Program-made: the position numbers and the translations under genes | The notes under the pieces: generated by a model | Database searches by the model: none | Told to the model about the DNA's origin: nothing | The model's input: only the letters and a program-made list of their open reading frames with translations | Shown here: one piece after another, positions 1 to 9,720 of the stretch | How positions within the stretch are numbered: position 1 is the stretch's first letter | How the letters are laid out: each line of letters begins with the position of its first letter | From: Saccoglossus kowalevskii | Lineage: Eukaryota; Hemichordata; Enteropneusta; Harrimaniidae | Assembly (NCBI RefSeq): GCF_000003605.2 | Contig: NW_003122909.1 | Span: 39,945 to 52,136, forward strand | Length of the DNA: 12,192 nucleotides | Direction: 5' to 3'

Positions 1-252
1 TCAATGCGCGAGGTCAAAGATTGGATGAACTTTGAACTTTCTGTGTGTTCACGCGTTTAACATTGATTTAGTGAAGCCGTATCTTTGCAATGTACCTATT
101 TCAATGTCACATCAGAAATCAGGAATGAAAACAAAAGGAAGCGCTTTATTTTTTGCTCGAATCGCAAACCGACCCATTAAATATGCTGGTGCAAACGATA
201 CCTTTTTATTATAAAATATTTTAATTTTGTTTGCAGATTAAAGTTAATAAAA
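1..252 (+). other. End of an upstream intron (1-236) and short exon leader (237-252)
   Basis: The sequence ATTTTAATTTTGTTTGCAG ends at 236 and makes a convincing 3' splice site. It leaves a 16-base leader (237-252) before the RdRP ATG. This implies at least one further exon upstream of the window, probably a 5' UTR exon. I see no matching donor inside 1-236 and no promoter. A 60-codon open frame here has no recognisable content. Confidence 0.65.
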
Positions 253-1935
253 ATGGCCCATTGGCCGGCATTTGTGCCGCATCCGGTGCAATACCCATTA
301 CGATTGACGGTTACACGGGAAACATCACTAGCCGAGGATGATAGAAGTATATTAGCGGAGGCCAGCCGTCAGCTGCTACAGCTTAATCTAGGACATGTAG
401 AGAATAATACAATTCTCCACACACAGCGTTTATTGTCTGGTTACAAAATCGTTAGCATGGAGTTCAAACTGGTCAACGCAAAACCATTCCAAAATCCCAG
501 GGATTACTTTGCGACTGTCCGGCGGCAATGGTGTGAGCAGAATTCGGACAACATGCCATGGCTTGGTACCGAGGATGGTGATTTATATTCCATTAAAGGA
601 AAAAACACACCTGTTCATAGAGATATGAAGATTACACAACTTTCGCTTGGGGCTTTCATCGACCGAGCCACATACGCAAATCACTATGATAGTACTGACA
701 GCCAACTAAACATAGTCTTGCATTTAGAACACGACATAAATATGTTTACGTTGATGCTCACTCGGGATGGTGACGATGATAATGAAGTCCCTTACAGAAT
801 GGAGCTTAGATATGACGAAATGGACAAACTGATCCTCGTGAACGACACTAATTCCGCCCTCGACGTCTACTTCCCACTAAAATACCCGCCGCGTTTGAGC
901 ATGGAAATCGAACATCCAACAACACGTAAAACCGTGTGGGAAAGAAAAAATAATTTCCCAGGTTGTGCGTGTGAAGTATTCGGCAACTCATCTGTCTTGC
1001 GACTACGCTTTACCGGTGAGGCACGTCAAATTCGTCGAGCATTCGGACGTTTCCGTGGGCGCGCAAGGTTTAAGATTTACTATATCCGTATGCGTACCGT
1101 CTCACCGCCGACAACACATTTCAGCAAACCAACGATGCCGAACTACGAAACAAGCTACGCTTTACGATGTGTAGAGAGTCGAGGTTATGTCGTAACTGAC
1201 CAATTAAATTCGTTATATACAGTTCTGCGATCGAATATGGCCATTGACCCAGACATCCTATCTAAGGCTCTGTATCAGCTAGCCATTGAAATAGAAAATG
1301 AGCGTTTTTTAAATATAGGTCTTTCCTTGGAACGTCTTATTGAAGAGTTGTCTAAAGACAGTGACGATGATGTTCAAGATATACCTAGGCAGTGTAGGTA
1401 TCTACGCCGTGTTATGGTCACCCCTTCCCGTCTGATATTTCTCCAGCCCGAATTAATGTTTGAAAACCGGGTACTCAGAAGATACAGCGAAGAATACTGC
1501 GCCAGATTAGTCTTCAAAGATGAGAACTATCAACGACTTTCTAATCCAGTATCAATTTCAAGTGATGTTGCAAACAAGATTATTTCCACTCTACAGAATG
1601 GCTTCCAGGTGGCTGACCGCAACTACGAATTTCTGGCATGCTCCAATAGCCAACTACGAGAGCATGGGTGTTGGTTCTACGCGAAGGATAACCATGGCAA
1701 CACAGCAGCTAACATCAGGGAATGGATGGGCGACTTCAGTAAAATTCGTTGTGTAGCTACGTATATGTCAAGGATGGGCCAGTGTTTCTCAACATCGGAG
1801 GAAACTGTGAATGTGACAGTCGAAGACGTCACTGTTTCCAATATTGAAGACATCACAGGAGGCATGGACATTAATCAGAAGCCATATTGTTTTTCTGACG
1901 GTATTGGCAAAATATCTAAACAACTAATTGAAAAG
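253..1935 (+). CDS. RdRP coding exon 1 (residues 1-561)
   Basis: This large exon carries the N-terminal region and the first part of the conserved RdRP domain, ending just after FSDGIGKIS. It ends in phase 0 at AAG|GTAAAT (donor GT at 1936-1937). Reading past the donor adds only eight residues before a stop at 1960, and those match nothing in the family. The frame is open, without a stop, from the acceptor at 235-236 to the ATG at 253, so a coding extension from an upstream exon cannot be excluded. The short, well-contexted start makes 253 the best choice. Two small acidic patches are visible (DGDDDNE near residue 175 and KDSDDD near residue 370). Confidence 0.93.
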
Positions 1936-4900
1936 GTAAATCACAGTAATACATTTAAATAGATGTGTTGTTATCAGTCATACTTATGTAGACCTACGCC
2001 ACTGTCCTATCATGGTTCGAATGCGTTCGTTCATACGTTGTATGCAAGAGGCCATAGTTGACAAACCACTGACAAACAACATTGTCTTTCATAATTCGAA
2101 CCCACGACATAGCGTTCATCCACAGCAATATAGCACATCCCACTCTATGCAGTAGATTGTCGATCATTGTCTATCCATCGCCCGTGTATATTTCTCAAGG
2201 TGATTCATAACAAAGTACGGGTATTAAACTCACTATTCAGTGATGTGTGGGAAACATGACGTGACAAGGGTAGTTATGGGGAACTACCCTATGTCCCTTG
2301 ATGTCATTTACGTATACCCTGGCAGTTTTAATTTAATTCGACGTATTAGACAAAGTCTACATAATTTCTCCCAACTAACAAATAATTTTATATTTTCCAC
2401 CACCTGTTAACATTGACCAATCATGGCCTGTCTCTAATTGTACAAGCAATAATCAGTTGCAGCGCAATCACTGTTTTGCGGCGACTGGCACTATAAATCA
2501 CATTACCCGTGTATTGTTGTGAACATAAGCGTTGTGTTCAGGGATCGAGGAACTTCGTCTCACTTGACTGATGTCATTCACACGTAGAGGTACCAGATTC
2601 GACCCAAATGAGTACACATAAGTTCATTACAGATAGTCCAGCTTAATTCACACAAGTTGTCAACCGAGATAACCCTTCGCTGCACCGTTCTCTCGTTCTC
2701 CCCTTTACAAAAGTTTACAAAACTCTATATGCGACCATGCGACCAGCCAATCGCTGCAGTCGTTGGCACGATCACGTGATTACCGGTATGTGTCTCACGG
2801 TTAAAGCCTTGCGAAGTCGCCATTACTAAATACAATAAGTATACAATCTATTTATAAAATTCCTGTAATCTATGTTTATGATGTCTACCCTAAACAAGTT
2901 GTTGATTTTAGTCTAACGGCGTGAGAATCGAATGTGCGAACGTGAAGTCGCTATCATAACAGTATACTGTCTAAATGTTTTCAGTCAGCTGACATTTTAT
3001 TTTGGGTCAAGTGATTCACCACTTAAAAGGGGGCGATAAACTGGGAATAGGTGGTTCAGTCACTCAGACAACATTTGATGGCTTGGCTGCCTGGCCACCA
3101 CTTAGAGTCCAACACTGTACTGACCAATCACGTTCGACTAATAACGTCATAGCTGACGTTACATTGCATAATCAGTATTTATGATTATACTTTGAACAAA
3201 AGACAAAAGAATTGAAATTATATATGCGAAAACTTTGATCTAATATAATTGGGTATTGCTTAATTATATGAAGGTCACAATTTTGCATCTAGATTTCCCA
3301 TGGGCACCCGTGCAATATATCCGAATAAATGGAAATTACACTGCAGCAGTGACGGATCCAGCAAAATGTATTGGGGGGCGGTGGAGTTTCGCTTAAAATT
3401 ACGGAGCGTAAATCGCAGAGAAGCTATGCGTAATCCAGATGTTATGAATCGTCATGCGTTTGGCTTCCCCTCTGGATCCGCCACTGCACTGCAGACTGAC
3501 CTTTTGTGATTTCACATTTTCATTTCAGATCTGCGAAAAAACTGAGAAACATGTTGTGGCATCAGCTTATCAGATCAGATATGCAGGAAGTAAAGGGATG
3601 GTTGCATTGGATCCTAGTCTTACCGGTGAACAGATTATGATCAGAAAGAGCATGCTCAAATTCCCCAGCGAACATGACAATATTGAGATCATGAACTTGA
3701 CGAAACCAGGTATGTTTATCGATCATTACTTGTTTCTGTATTGAAACTGATAAATGGGATAATATGAAAAACACATATTAATTTCATGTCAAAGGCGTCT
3801 TTAAAGATAATCATAAAGATTGCATATAATTAAATTTTAATGTTGTGAGCCATCGTGAATTGCGAGACATTGAATAATTAATTATTTGATTACTGGCATT
3901 GACCATACCTACCATAAGTTAAGAGAGAGCCATTCATTATTATCTTATTTCGTTCTAACAGTGTTTTCATGGGATAAGTCTACTGCTATTTACTGACTAC
4001 TGCTATCATTTGATTGCTTGAGAATGCAATAAAAATGGGACACAAACTGGTTGATTGTTATAACAGGGAAAGATGAATAGTGCAGGCATCGAGAATTAGA
4101 CGACTGTGTTTCTTTAATTTCACGATTTGTCAATTAATTCTGTGCAGTGATCGAGTAAGGGTTGTTATTATTTTTATACACTCAATTTTTTTGTACAGTG
4201 GTCGTACAGCAAAAACGTTTAGAACAAATATCAGCTTTCATATTCATATTCCAGTGGGAAAAGTTGGCATGAGTTTGTTAATCTACCAACTTTTTTTTAT
4301 ATATGTATATTTTTGGCGGGAAAACAAATTGAATGTAGATGTGAAAAAGGTTCATAATTTCTTTAAATATCTCATCTCATCTCATGTCATGTGGATAAAT
4401 AACCTCATTGGTCAAGCATTGATTCTAGTTACGTTATTATCACCTCATTAATATGCACATGATCATTTGATCCGACGAATAAGTGCGATTGACGCATTTT
4501 TGGTGGTGAAATCATTTTGCAATGCCCTCGTTCAAATACCCTTCTTACAATTGGTAACGAATTACTGAAAATCCACAAGAAAGTAATGCAGTTGAGGTTA
4601 AATATATCATTCATGTTTCATCTGTTTTACGCATTGAAAAATGTTCTATAGTTCTATTTGTTGTCAAACGCTGTTGATGTGCATTTAATATGAAATGTTC
4701 AACATTACGGACAAATGCCACCAAAGGCAAGCATATATTTATTTTTCTTACTCACGTATTTGTTCTGTATGGTTACATACGAGTCATATCGTGTCACCGA
4801 CTTCCGAGGGCCAGTGTATGATACACTATATTTTTTTTCTAATTTGCAGCCCGTTTACATCTAAACCGTCAAGTTATAACAATATTATCAGGCCTTGGGA

Positions 4901-7668
4901 TAGAAGACAAAGTGTTCCTGAAGCTACAACACAGAATGCTGAACAACTTGGCCAATATGTTTCTGAAAGAAGACGTTGCTGCCGCCTGGTTGAGTCGTAG
5001 ATCTCAAATTGGCATTAATTTTAAACATATGATGACATGTGGAATCAGTCTAACCACGGAACCATTCTTCAAGTCATTGTTACAAGCTGTCTACAAAAGT
5101 CTTCTTGGTAAGTTCCAACATGTATTTATTACACGTCACCGTAATGGATATCCCAGCATTTAGTAATTTGCATACATTTGCATACATTGCATGCACATTT
5201 GATCATATATTCTGGTTTACTGTTGTTGGTTTTGTTGTACGTGTGCATTGTTTGTCAGTCGTTTCTTTTGAGTTCCTGATTTCGTAAATTCACAACCATA
5301 TATTCTTCCTTTAGGTGAACTTCGACGGAGAGCGAGGATTATACTCCCTCCACAGTTTGCACGCAATATGATGGGTGTTATAGATGAGACAGGTGCATTA
5401 CAATATGGCCAGGTATTTATACAATACTCTAAAAAACTGGATAAACCACAAAAAGAAAAGATTGTCCATTCTGGCCCTGTTGTTGTCACTAAATTTCCAT
5501 GTTACCACCCTGGTGATGTCAGGAAGTTCCAGGCTGTAGATATCCCGGCACTATACCATCTGATTGACTGTATTGTATTCCCGAGACAAGGACCACGACC
5601 TCACCCAAATGAAATGGCTGGATCTGACCTGGATGGGGATGAATATTTTGTTACCTGGTTACCAGAACTTCTGTTCGACCGAGAAAACCATGAAGCTATG
5701 CCCTTTCCGGCAGCTGTGAAGAAAGAGCTAACAAATCCAGTTGAAGTTGCTGATATGATAAAGTTTGTAACAGAATACATTCAGAATGATTGCTTGGGGT
5801 TAATGGCCAATGCACATTTAGCAATGGCAGATCAGCAATCTGATGGTATATTTTCAGATATGTGTTTAAATATTTGTAAACTATTGTCTGAAGCTGTTGA
5901 TTTTGCCAAGACTGGTAACTGTCCAACACTTGATAAAAATCAACAGCCAAATACATATCCAGATTTCATGGGGAAACAAGACAAAACTAATTACAAGTCA
6001 AAGCATATTCTTGGAAAACTATATCGCCATTGTTGGTCTCTTGAAAGTGCTACGATTCCCAAATTACGGGCACATAGTTACCACAAAGATAGTGACTATG
6101 ATGTCAGGAATGTTGAGGTTGACCAGTCATTGTTATATCCAGGATATGAGGAGCACCTTTCTTTTGCAAACAAATCACTGAAGAAATACAACAACCAGTT
6201 GCGTTTATTAATGTCTCAATATGGCATTGAAAGCGAGGCTGAAGCTATATCTGGGTGTATCACCAAATTAAACAAAAGAATAACAGGAAAGGGTGAGCGA
6301 TTTGATGCAGAGAAGGTCATCAGAGCCAAATTGGCACACTTGAGATCAGTTACCAGAAGAGAATTTGATTCCTCATTTGGAGATGAAGCAAATGGTGGTA
6401 GCGATAATGATGATGAGGATGAGGAAAGAAACGACAAGATATTGGCCAAGGCATCCGCATTTTATTATGTTACATACAGTCAGAGAGATACCCAACTAAT
6501 TAGTTTTCCTTGGGTAGTAGCTGATCTCTTGAGAAAGGTTAGGTTACGGGGACAACCTAATGTCTGCAAAAATCCCCTTCTGATAGATATCAGGTCTCAA
6601 TTGCTTGCGCCTTTCGAAGATCTTTTAATTAGAGATAGACTCCCAATAGCCTATTTAATAGAGTTTTGTGATGACAGTGAGCCGATAGCTGATGTCAAAC
6701 AGTATCTCGTGAATTACCCCTGTTTGATGCCAGTAGCTAATATGATAGTACTTTGGTCTGAAAAGCATAATCTAATAGACTCGGGCAGTGCATCTAGTAA
6801 ACATGCCTTGCTTCAGTTGTTCTTTGAGTTTGCTGTAGGTGAGGAATATATTTCTCAACATAATTCAACATCAGGTGTATCTCAGAAGTGGTATCAGTTG
6901 CTTATAGATGGGGAATTTGACCACTTTGCTACCAATAATCTGAAAAATGATCTTATCAGTACCGTGTTCGTGGAGTTCCTCAACTATTGCAGCAAGTTTT
7001 TGTTTGATGAAACTTTAGTTGTGAAACAGGTAGACAGTAGCAGACTAAGCAAGGATCAGATTTGGGAACTGGGGGAAACTGCTCTAGCATCATTCCATCA
7101 TTTGGCCCAAACTGCCTCAATTGATGCTATAATCTATGGAAAAGTGTGGGAAATAGAGGATGAAAGGTCTATTAGGATATCACCCAATTGCTGGGCTGTC
7201 CTGTCAAAGGATATTAAAGCCGCTGAGGAAGAATTTAAGGATACAGGAGCTGATATTAACATGAGGGCTCATTCATATGGCAAACGACCATGTGGTCAAT
7301 TAACTGCATATGGCACGCTGAGAGCAATCCGACATGTACAGGACATATTATATGAACTCGAAGAACGGCACCGTAATGACTATAGAGGATTCAGAAGAAT
7401 GGGTCAATATGGATGGAACTTTAACGATGATAACTATAATGATGACATTTATGATAATTATAATGACATCTATAATGATGACAATAATGATGACTTCGTC
7501 GATGATAATGTGTATGATGACTATGACATTGACATTGATAATAATTTTGATGATGACATCTATAATGATGACAATAATGATGATAATGTTTATGATGACT
7601 ATGACATTGACATTGATAATAATTTTGATGATGACATCTATAATGATGACATCATCGATGATAACTAA
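253..7668 (+). CDS. Eukaryotic RNA-dependent RNA polymerase (RDR/QDE-1/EGO-1 family), four coding exons joined: 253-1935, 3529-3709, 4850-5107, 5315-7668
   Basis: The joined exons (4476 nt) encode 1491 residues. Family members use RNA templates to make dsRNA or short antisense RNAs that feed Dicer/Argonaute silencing. Motifs seen in order: FPLKYPPRL (207-215), YALRCVESRGY (302-312), MVTPSRL (388-394), NRVLRRY (405-411), WMGDFSKIR (491-499), GQCFS (509-513), FSDGIGKIS (547-555), SAYQIRY..GSKG (573-584), LNRQVI (626-631), GVIDETG (728-734), YGQVF (738-742), and the metal-binding catalytic DLDGD (812-816) followed by EYFVTW. Then come CLGLMANAH (867-875), SEAVDFAKTG (899-908) and YPDFM (922-926). 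All three catalytic aspartates (812, 814, 816) are present. A905 replaces the proline usual in AVDFPKTG. Splice junctions fall in phases 0, 1 and 1 and rebuild contiguous family motifs. The ATG at 253 has A at -3 and G at +4. No signal peptide or membrane segment is evident. The family call is strong; the exact start and the biological role are inferred. Confidence 0.95.
2267..2290. repeat. Short perfect inverted repeat (hairpin) in intron 1
   Basis: AGGGTAGTT at 2267-2275 and AACTACCCT at 2282-2290 form a 9-bp stem around the 6-base loop ATGGGG. Outer bases can extend it imperfectly (CAAGGG at 2265-2270 against CCCTTG at 2295-2300 in an alternative register). It may be the core of a small palindromic element or chance. 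No function is claimed. Confidence 0.5.
3339..3494. mobile_element. hAT-type MITE (3347-3486) with 8-bp target-site duplications
   Basis: A 140-bp element begins CAGTGACGGATCCAG (3347-3361). Its right end, read on the minus strand from 3486, is CAGTGGCGGATCCAG, so the terminal inverted repeats match at 14 of 15 positions. It is flanked by perfect 8-bp direct repeats CACTGCAG at 3339-3346 and 3487-3494. An 8-bp duplication and CAGTG-type ends are typical of the hAT superfamily. The interior is too short to encode a transposase, so this is a non-autonomous element mobilised in trans. The perfect duplication suggests a fairly recent insertion. It lies inside RdRP intron 1, ending 34 bases before exon 2. 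Confidence 0.88.
3529..3709 (+). CDS. RdRP coding exon 2 (residues 562-621)
   Basis: A 181-nt exon between the acceptor TTTCATTTCAG (AG at 3527-3528) and the donor CAG|GTATGT (GT at 3710-3711). It enters in phase 0 and leaves in phase 1. It encodes the family signature SAYQIRYAGSKG followed by MVALDP, which in relatives directly follows the DG(V/I)G segment ending exon 1. The motif order confirms the splice. An acidic and hydrophobic stretch (SEHDNIEIMNLTKP) closes the exon. Confidence 0.93.
3710..4849 (+). other. RdRP intron 2 (1140 bp, phase 1)
   Basis: GT at 3710-3711 (GTATGT) and AG at 4848-4849, preceded by an eight-T run. AT-rich. Apart from a short CATCT/CATGT slippage tract near 4371-4390 I see no repeat, mobile element or gene. 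A 123-codon open frame at 4080-4451 reads as low-complexity hydrophobic translation of AT-rich DNA and is not a gene. Confidence 0.9.
4850..5107 (+). CDS. RdRP coding exon 3 (residues 622-707 plus part of codon 708)
   Basis: A 258-nt exon entered in phase 1 after a strong pyrimidine tract and TTTGCAG (AG at 4848-4849), left in phase 1 at TTG|GTAAGT (GT at 5108-5109). It encodes LHLNRQVITILSGLG, matching the family's LNRQ(I/V)I helix. A helical stretch follows (KLQHRMLNNLANMF), then GISLTTEPFFKSLL. The split codon at its 5' end is G|CC (Ala622); the one at its 3' end is G|GT (Gly708). Confidence 0.92.
5108..5314 (+). other. RdRP intron 3 (207 bp, phase 1)
   Basis: Consensus donor GTAAGT at 5108-5113 and acceptor TTCCTTTAG ending at 5314. 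T-rich, with in-frame stops, so it must be removed for exons 3 and 4 to be read together. Confidence 0.92.
5315..7668 (+). CDS. RdRP coding exon 4 with catalytic motif and acidic C-terminal tail (residues 708-1491)
   Basis: This last coding exon begins after TTCCTTTAG (AG at 5313-5314) and ends with TAA at 7666-7668. It encodes the catalytic core: GVIDETG, YGQVF, the loop PRPHPNEMAGSDLDGDEYF with DLDGD at nt 5626-5640, then the helical C-terminal half of the family (LGLMANAHLAMAD, SEAVDF, YPDFM, LGKLYRHCW). An acidic linker (GGSDNDDEDEE, about residues 1068-1078) sits between the core and a less conserved C-terminal region. Residues 1411-1491 form an Asp/Asn/Tyr-rich low-complexity tail annotated separately. 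The whole stretch is uninterrupted. Confidence 0.95.
7423..7665 (+). repeat. Asp/Asn-rich codon repeat encoding the RdRP C-terminal tail, with a 78-bp tandem duplication
   Basis: GAT/AAT/TAT-rich DNA encodes residues 1411-1491. Of these 81 residues 36 are Asp and none is Lys or Arg. Inside it, 7501-7578 is repeated at 7579-7656 with a 78-bp (26-codon) period and few mismatches (one near 7511/7589, a cluster at the ends). The duplication keeps the frame. Partial related units upstream (from about 7438) suggest earlier slippage rounds. The tail is likely disordered and strongly acidic. Confidence 0.85.
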
Positions 7669-7840
7669 CCTTTAACTAACCATCTTTTTCTTCTTTATAT
7701 TTTGTTTGCGTACATCATGAGTTTCGGATAATCCACTAATATGTACCAAGAAACTCAATATCAGGTGTATTGGTTGGTTACATAAATGTGTGCATAACAA
7801 AGAGGATCTCTCTCATGCGCTTAATGTTTTCATGATGAAT

Positions 7841-7860
7841 ACAAAACAAAACAAAACAAG
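7841..7860. repeat. (ACAAA)n microsatellite
   Basis: About four tandem ACAAA units directly before an AAGCTT site. Short and probably without function. Confidence 0.7.
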
Positions 7861-8058
7861 CTTAAGATCATTTCACAATTGAACGGTACCTTTATCATTC
7901 GTTACAATTACAATTACAAAATGTAATTCGGCAACACGTTTTCAAGTTCAGGTATCCTAATTTAGTGGATGTGTTTATTGGGGCGTCCGTTGCTGTCGAA
8001 TTGTTTTTTCACTGATTTATTGACCATTTTAAAATGTGTCTGCTCGCATTCGCGCATG

Positions 8059-8064
8059 AATAAA
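8059..8064 (+). terminator. Candidate polyadenylation signal AATAAA for the RdRP gene
   Basis: Canonical AATAAA about 390 bases after the stop codon, with a GT-rich stretch (ATGTGTTATATTG) about 55 bases beyond. A second AATAAA lies at 8165-8170 and could be used instead. I see no canonical hexamer nearer the stop codon. Confidence 0.45.
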
Positions 8065-8100
8065 GGGAGAAAAAAAATCGACGACCCTCCCGCTTTAAAG

Positions 8101-8632
8101 TTATTATAAGATAAAAGAATGTGTTATATTGGCAGATTGTATTGCTTTATCGAAAATGGATGAAAATAAAAATTCTAATCTTTCATAGAAACAAATGAAA
8201 ATAACTTTGTTAATTAAATCTTAGGGCCACTAGTTGGATATAGTTCTTATTCAATTAGGGTTGAATAATGAAATACGTCCTTAAAAGCAAAAAAAGGGCC
8301 ACTGCGACTTCATGGTCAAGCTCAATCCTGGATTTGGCAAGAATTGCTTCAGGTATATTATTTCGTAAAAACAATATATTCTTTTTAACAATGCATCACA
8401 AAACAGTTATTTCCGAATAACACACCCGCACGATCTAACTCGTTTTGTGGTGACGCTATTCAACTAAATTACAACAATCTATGCTTCCAATTTAAGCGCA
8501 AACTACATTTCTATATTCGCTGTATCCATGAAAGTCAATTCTTCATAAAATACTCGATTTTAAATAATTTAATCATATCTCCGGTTAAAATTCGATTCCT
8601 GGTACCTAAACATGAATTGTTTATTCTACACA
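8101..8632. other. Intergenic, AT-rich, no gene seen
   Basis: No open frame of note, no RNA gene and no clear repeat on either strand. It holds only the second AATAAA (8165-8170). Confidence 0.6.
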
Positions 8633-9720
8633 TTAGACAGTTTTGCTCTTAAAAGTTTCAGGAGGTCTTTGTGAATAAAATGATTGTATATTGATAATAA
8701 GCAGTTTTATTACGTCATAATTATTTTTTTTACAGATTCAATGTAACACAGTCATAGCTGAGTGATTCAAGAAAAGTTTTGATTGTATTAATTTGTTTGT
8801 ATTTTGAATTTAAATATACCTTGCTTTTTGTGTTAGACAGTTGTATTTCGTCATTGTTATAATTATTTTCTCATATTCAATGTGACACAATTATCATTGA
8901 GTGATCCGGGGAAACATTTGATTATATTAATTCGTTTGTATTTTGAATTTAAATATACCTTGATTTTTGTGTTAGACAGTTGTATTTCGTCATTGCTATA
9001 ATTATTTTCTCATATTCAATGTGACACAATTATCATTGAGTGAGTGATTGAATATATTAATTTGTTTGTATTTTGAATTTAAATATACCTTGCTTTTTGT
9101 ATTAGACAGTTGTATTTCGTCATTGTTATAATTATTTTCTCATATTCAATGTGACACAATTATCATTGAGTGAGTGATTGAATATATAAATTTGTTTGTA
9201 TTTTGAATTTAAATATACCTTGCTTTTTGTATTAGACAGTTGTATTTCGTCATTGTTATAATTATTTTCTCATATTCAATGTGACACAATTATCATTGAG
9301 GGATCCAGAAAAACATTTGATTGTATTAATATTAATTTGTTTGTATTTTGAATTTAAATATACCTTGCTTTTTGTATTAGACAGTTGTATTTCGTCATTG
9401 CTATAATTACTTTTTCATAATCAATGTAACACAATTATCATTGAGTGAGTGATTGAATATATAAATTTGTTTGTATTTTGAATTTAAATATACCTTGCTT
9501 TTTGTATTAGACAGTTGTATTTCGTCATTGTTATAATTTTTTTTCATATTCAATGAAACACAATTATCATTGAGTGATTCAGGGAAACATTTGATTGTAT
9601 TAATTCGTTTGTATTTTGAATTTAAATATAACTTGTTTTTTGTGTTAGACAGGTGTCATTGCAATCATTCCTTCTGATTCAACGTAACACTGATCAAAGA
9701 AACGTGTGATTGAATGAGAC
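8633..9720. repeat. AT-rich tandem array, about seven units of 130-145 bp
   Basis: The marker TTAGACAG recurs at about 8833, 8972, 9102, 9232, 9377, 9507 and 9645, with spacings of 139, 130, 130, 145, 130 and 138. Each full unit contains TCGTCATTG, AATTATTTT, TCAATGTGACACAATTATC and TTTGAATTTAAATATA. Long units carry an AAACATTTGATTGTATTAA-type segment. Short (130-bp) units replace it with GTGAGTGATTGAATATA. A degenerate unit precedes the array (about 8702-8832, with another TTAGACAG at 8633) and a degraded partial one follows (9645 to about 9720). There is no coding potential. It is a minisatellite/satellite-type array. Confidence 0.92.

Larger units (their letters stand above)
1936..3528 (+). 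other. RdRP intron 1 (1593 bp, phase 0)
   Basis: GT at 1936-1937 and AG at 3527-3528. A candidate branch point CTGAC lies at 3496-3500, with its A 29 bases from the acceptor. The intron holds a hAT-type MITE near its 3' end and a perfect 9-bp hairpin at 2267-2290. Two short segments resemble RNA polymerase III B-boxes but have no convincing A-box. Otherwise I see no gene on either strand. Confidence 0.9.
7669..8100 (+). other. Probable RdRP 3' UTR
   Basis: AT-rich sequence after the stop, with no coding potential. It contains an (ACAAA)n microsatellite (7841-7860) and a short TTACAA repeat (about 7902-7919). The 3' end is placed only by the polyadenylation signal at 8059-8064, so the boundary is approximate. 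Confidence 0.5.

Noticed and set aside
1960-1962. Stop at 1960 as the true end of a truncated polymerase
   Set aside because: The donor at 1936 and the exact continuation of family motifs at 3529 show that this stop lies in an intron.
2010-2120. tRNA or SINE: GGTTCGAAT at about 2014 and, on the minus strand, GGGTTCGAAT at about 2095-2105 look like polymerase III B-boxes
   Set aside because: No convincing A-box at the right distance, no cloverleaf and no flanking target duplication, so a tRNA gene or SINE is not supported.
3002-3184. 60-codon open frame in intron 1
   Set aside because: No recognised domain or codon signal; within the expected length of chance frames.
4080-4451. 123-codon open frame inside intron 2, hydrophobic
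   Set aside because: Its Phe/Ile/Leu content follows from AT-rich DNA. No domain, and it lies within a well-supported intron.
7334-7675. 113-codon overlapping open frame rich in Met/Thr/Ile
   Set aside because: It is the shifted reading of the GAT/AAT repeat that encodes the polymerase's acidic tail. Low complexity, no independent support.
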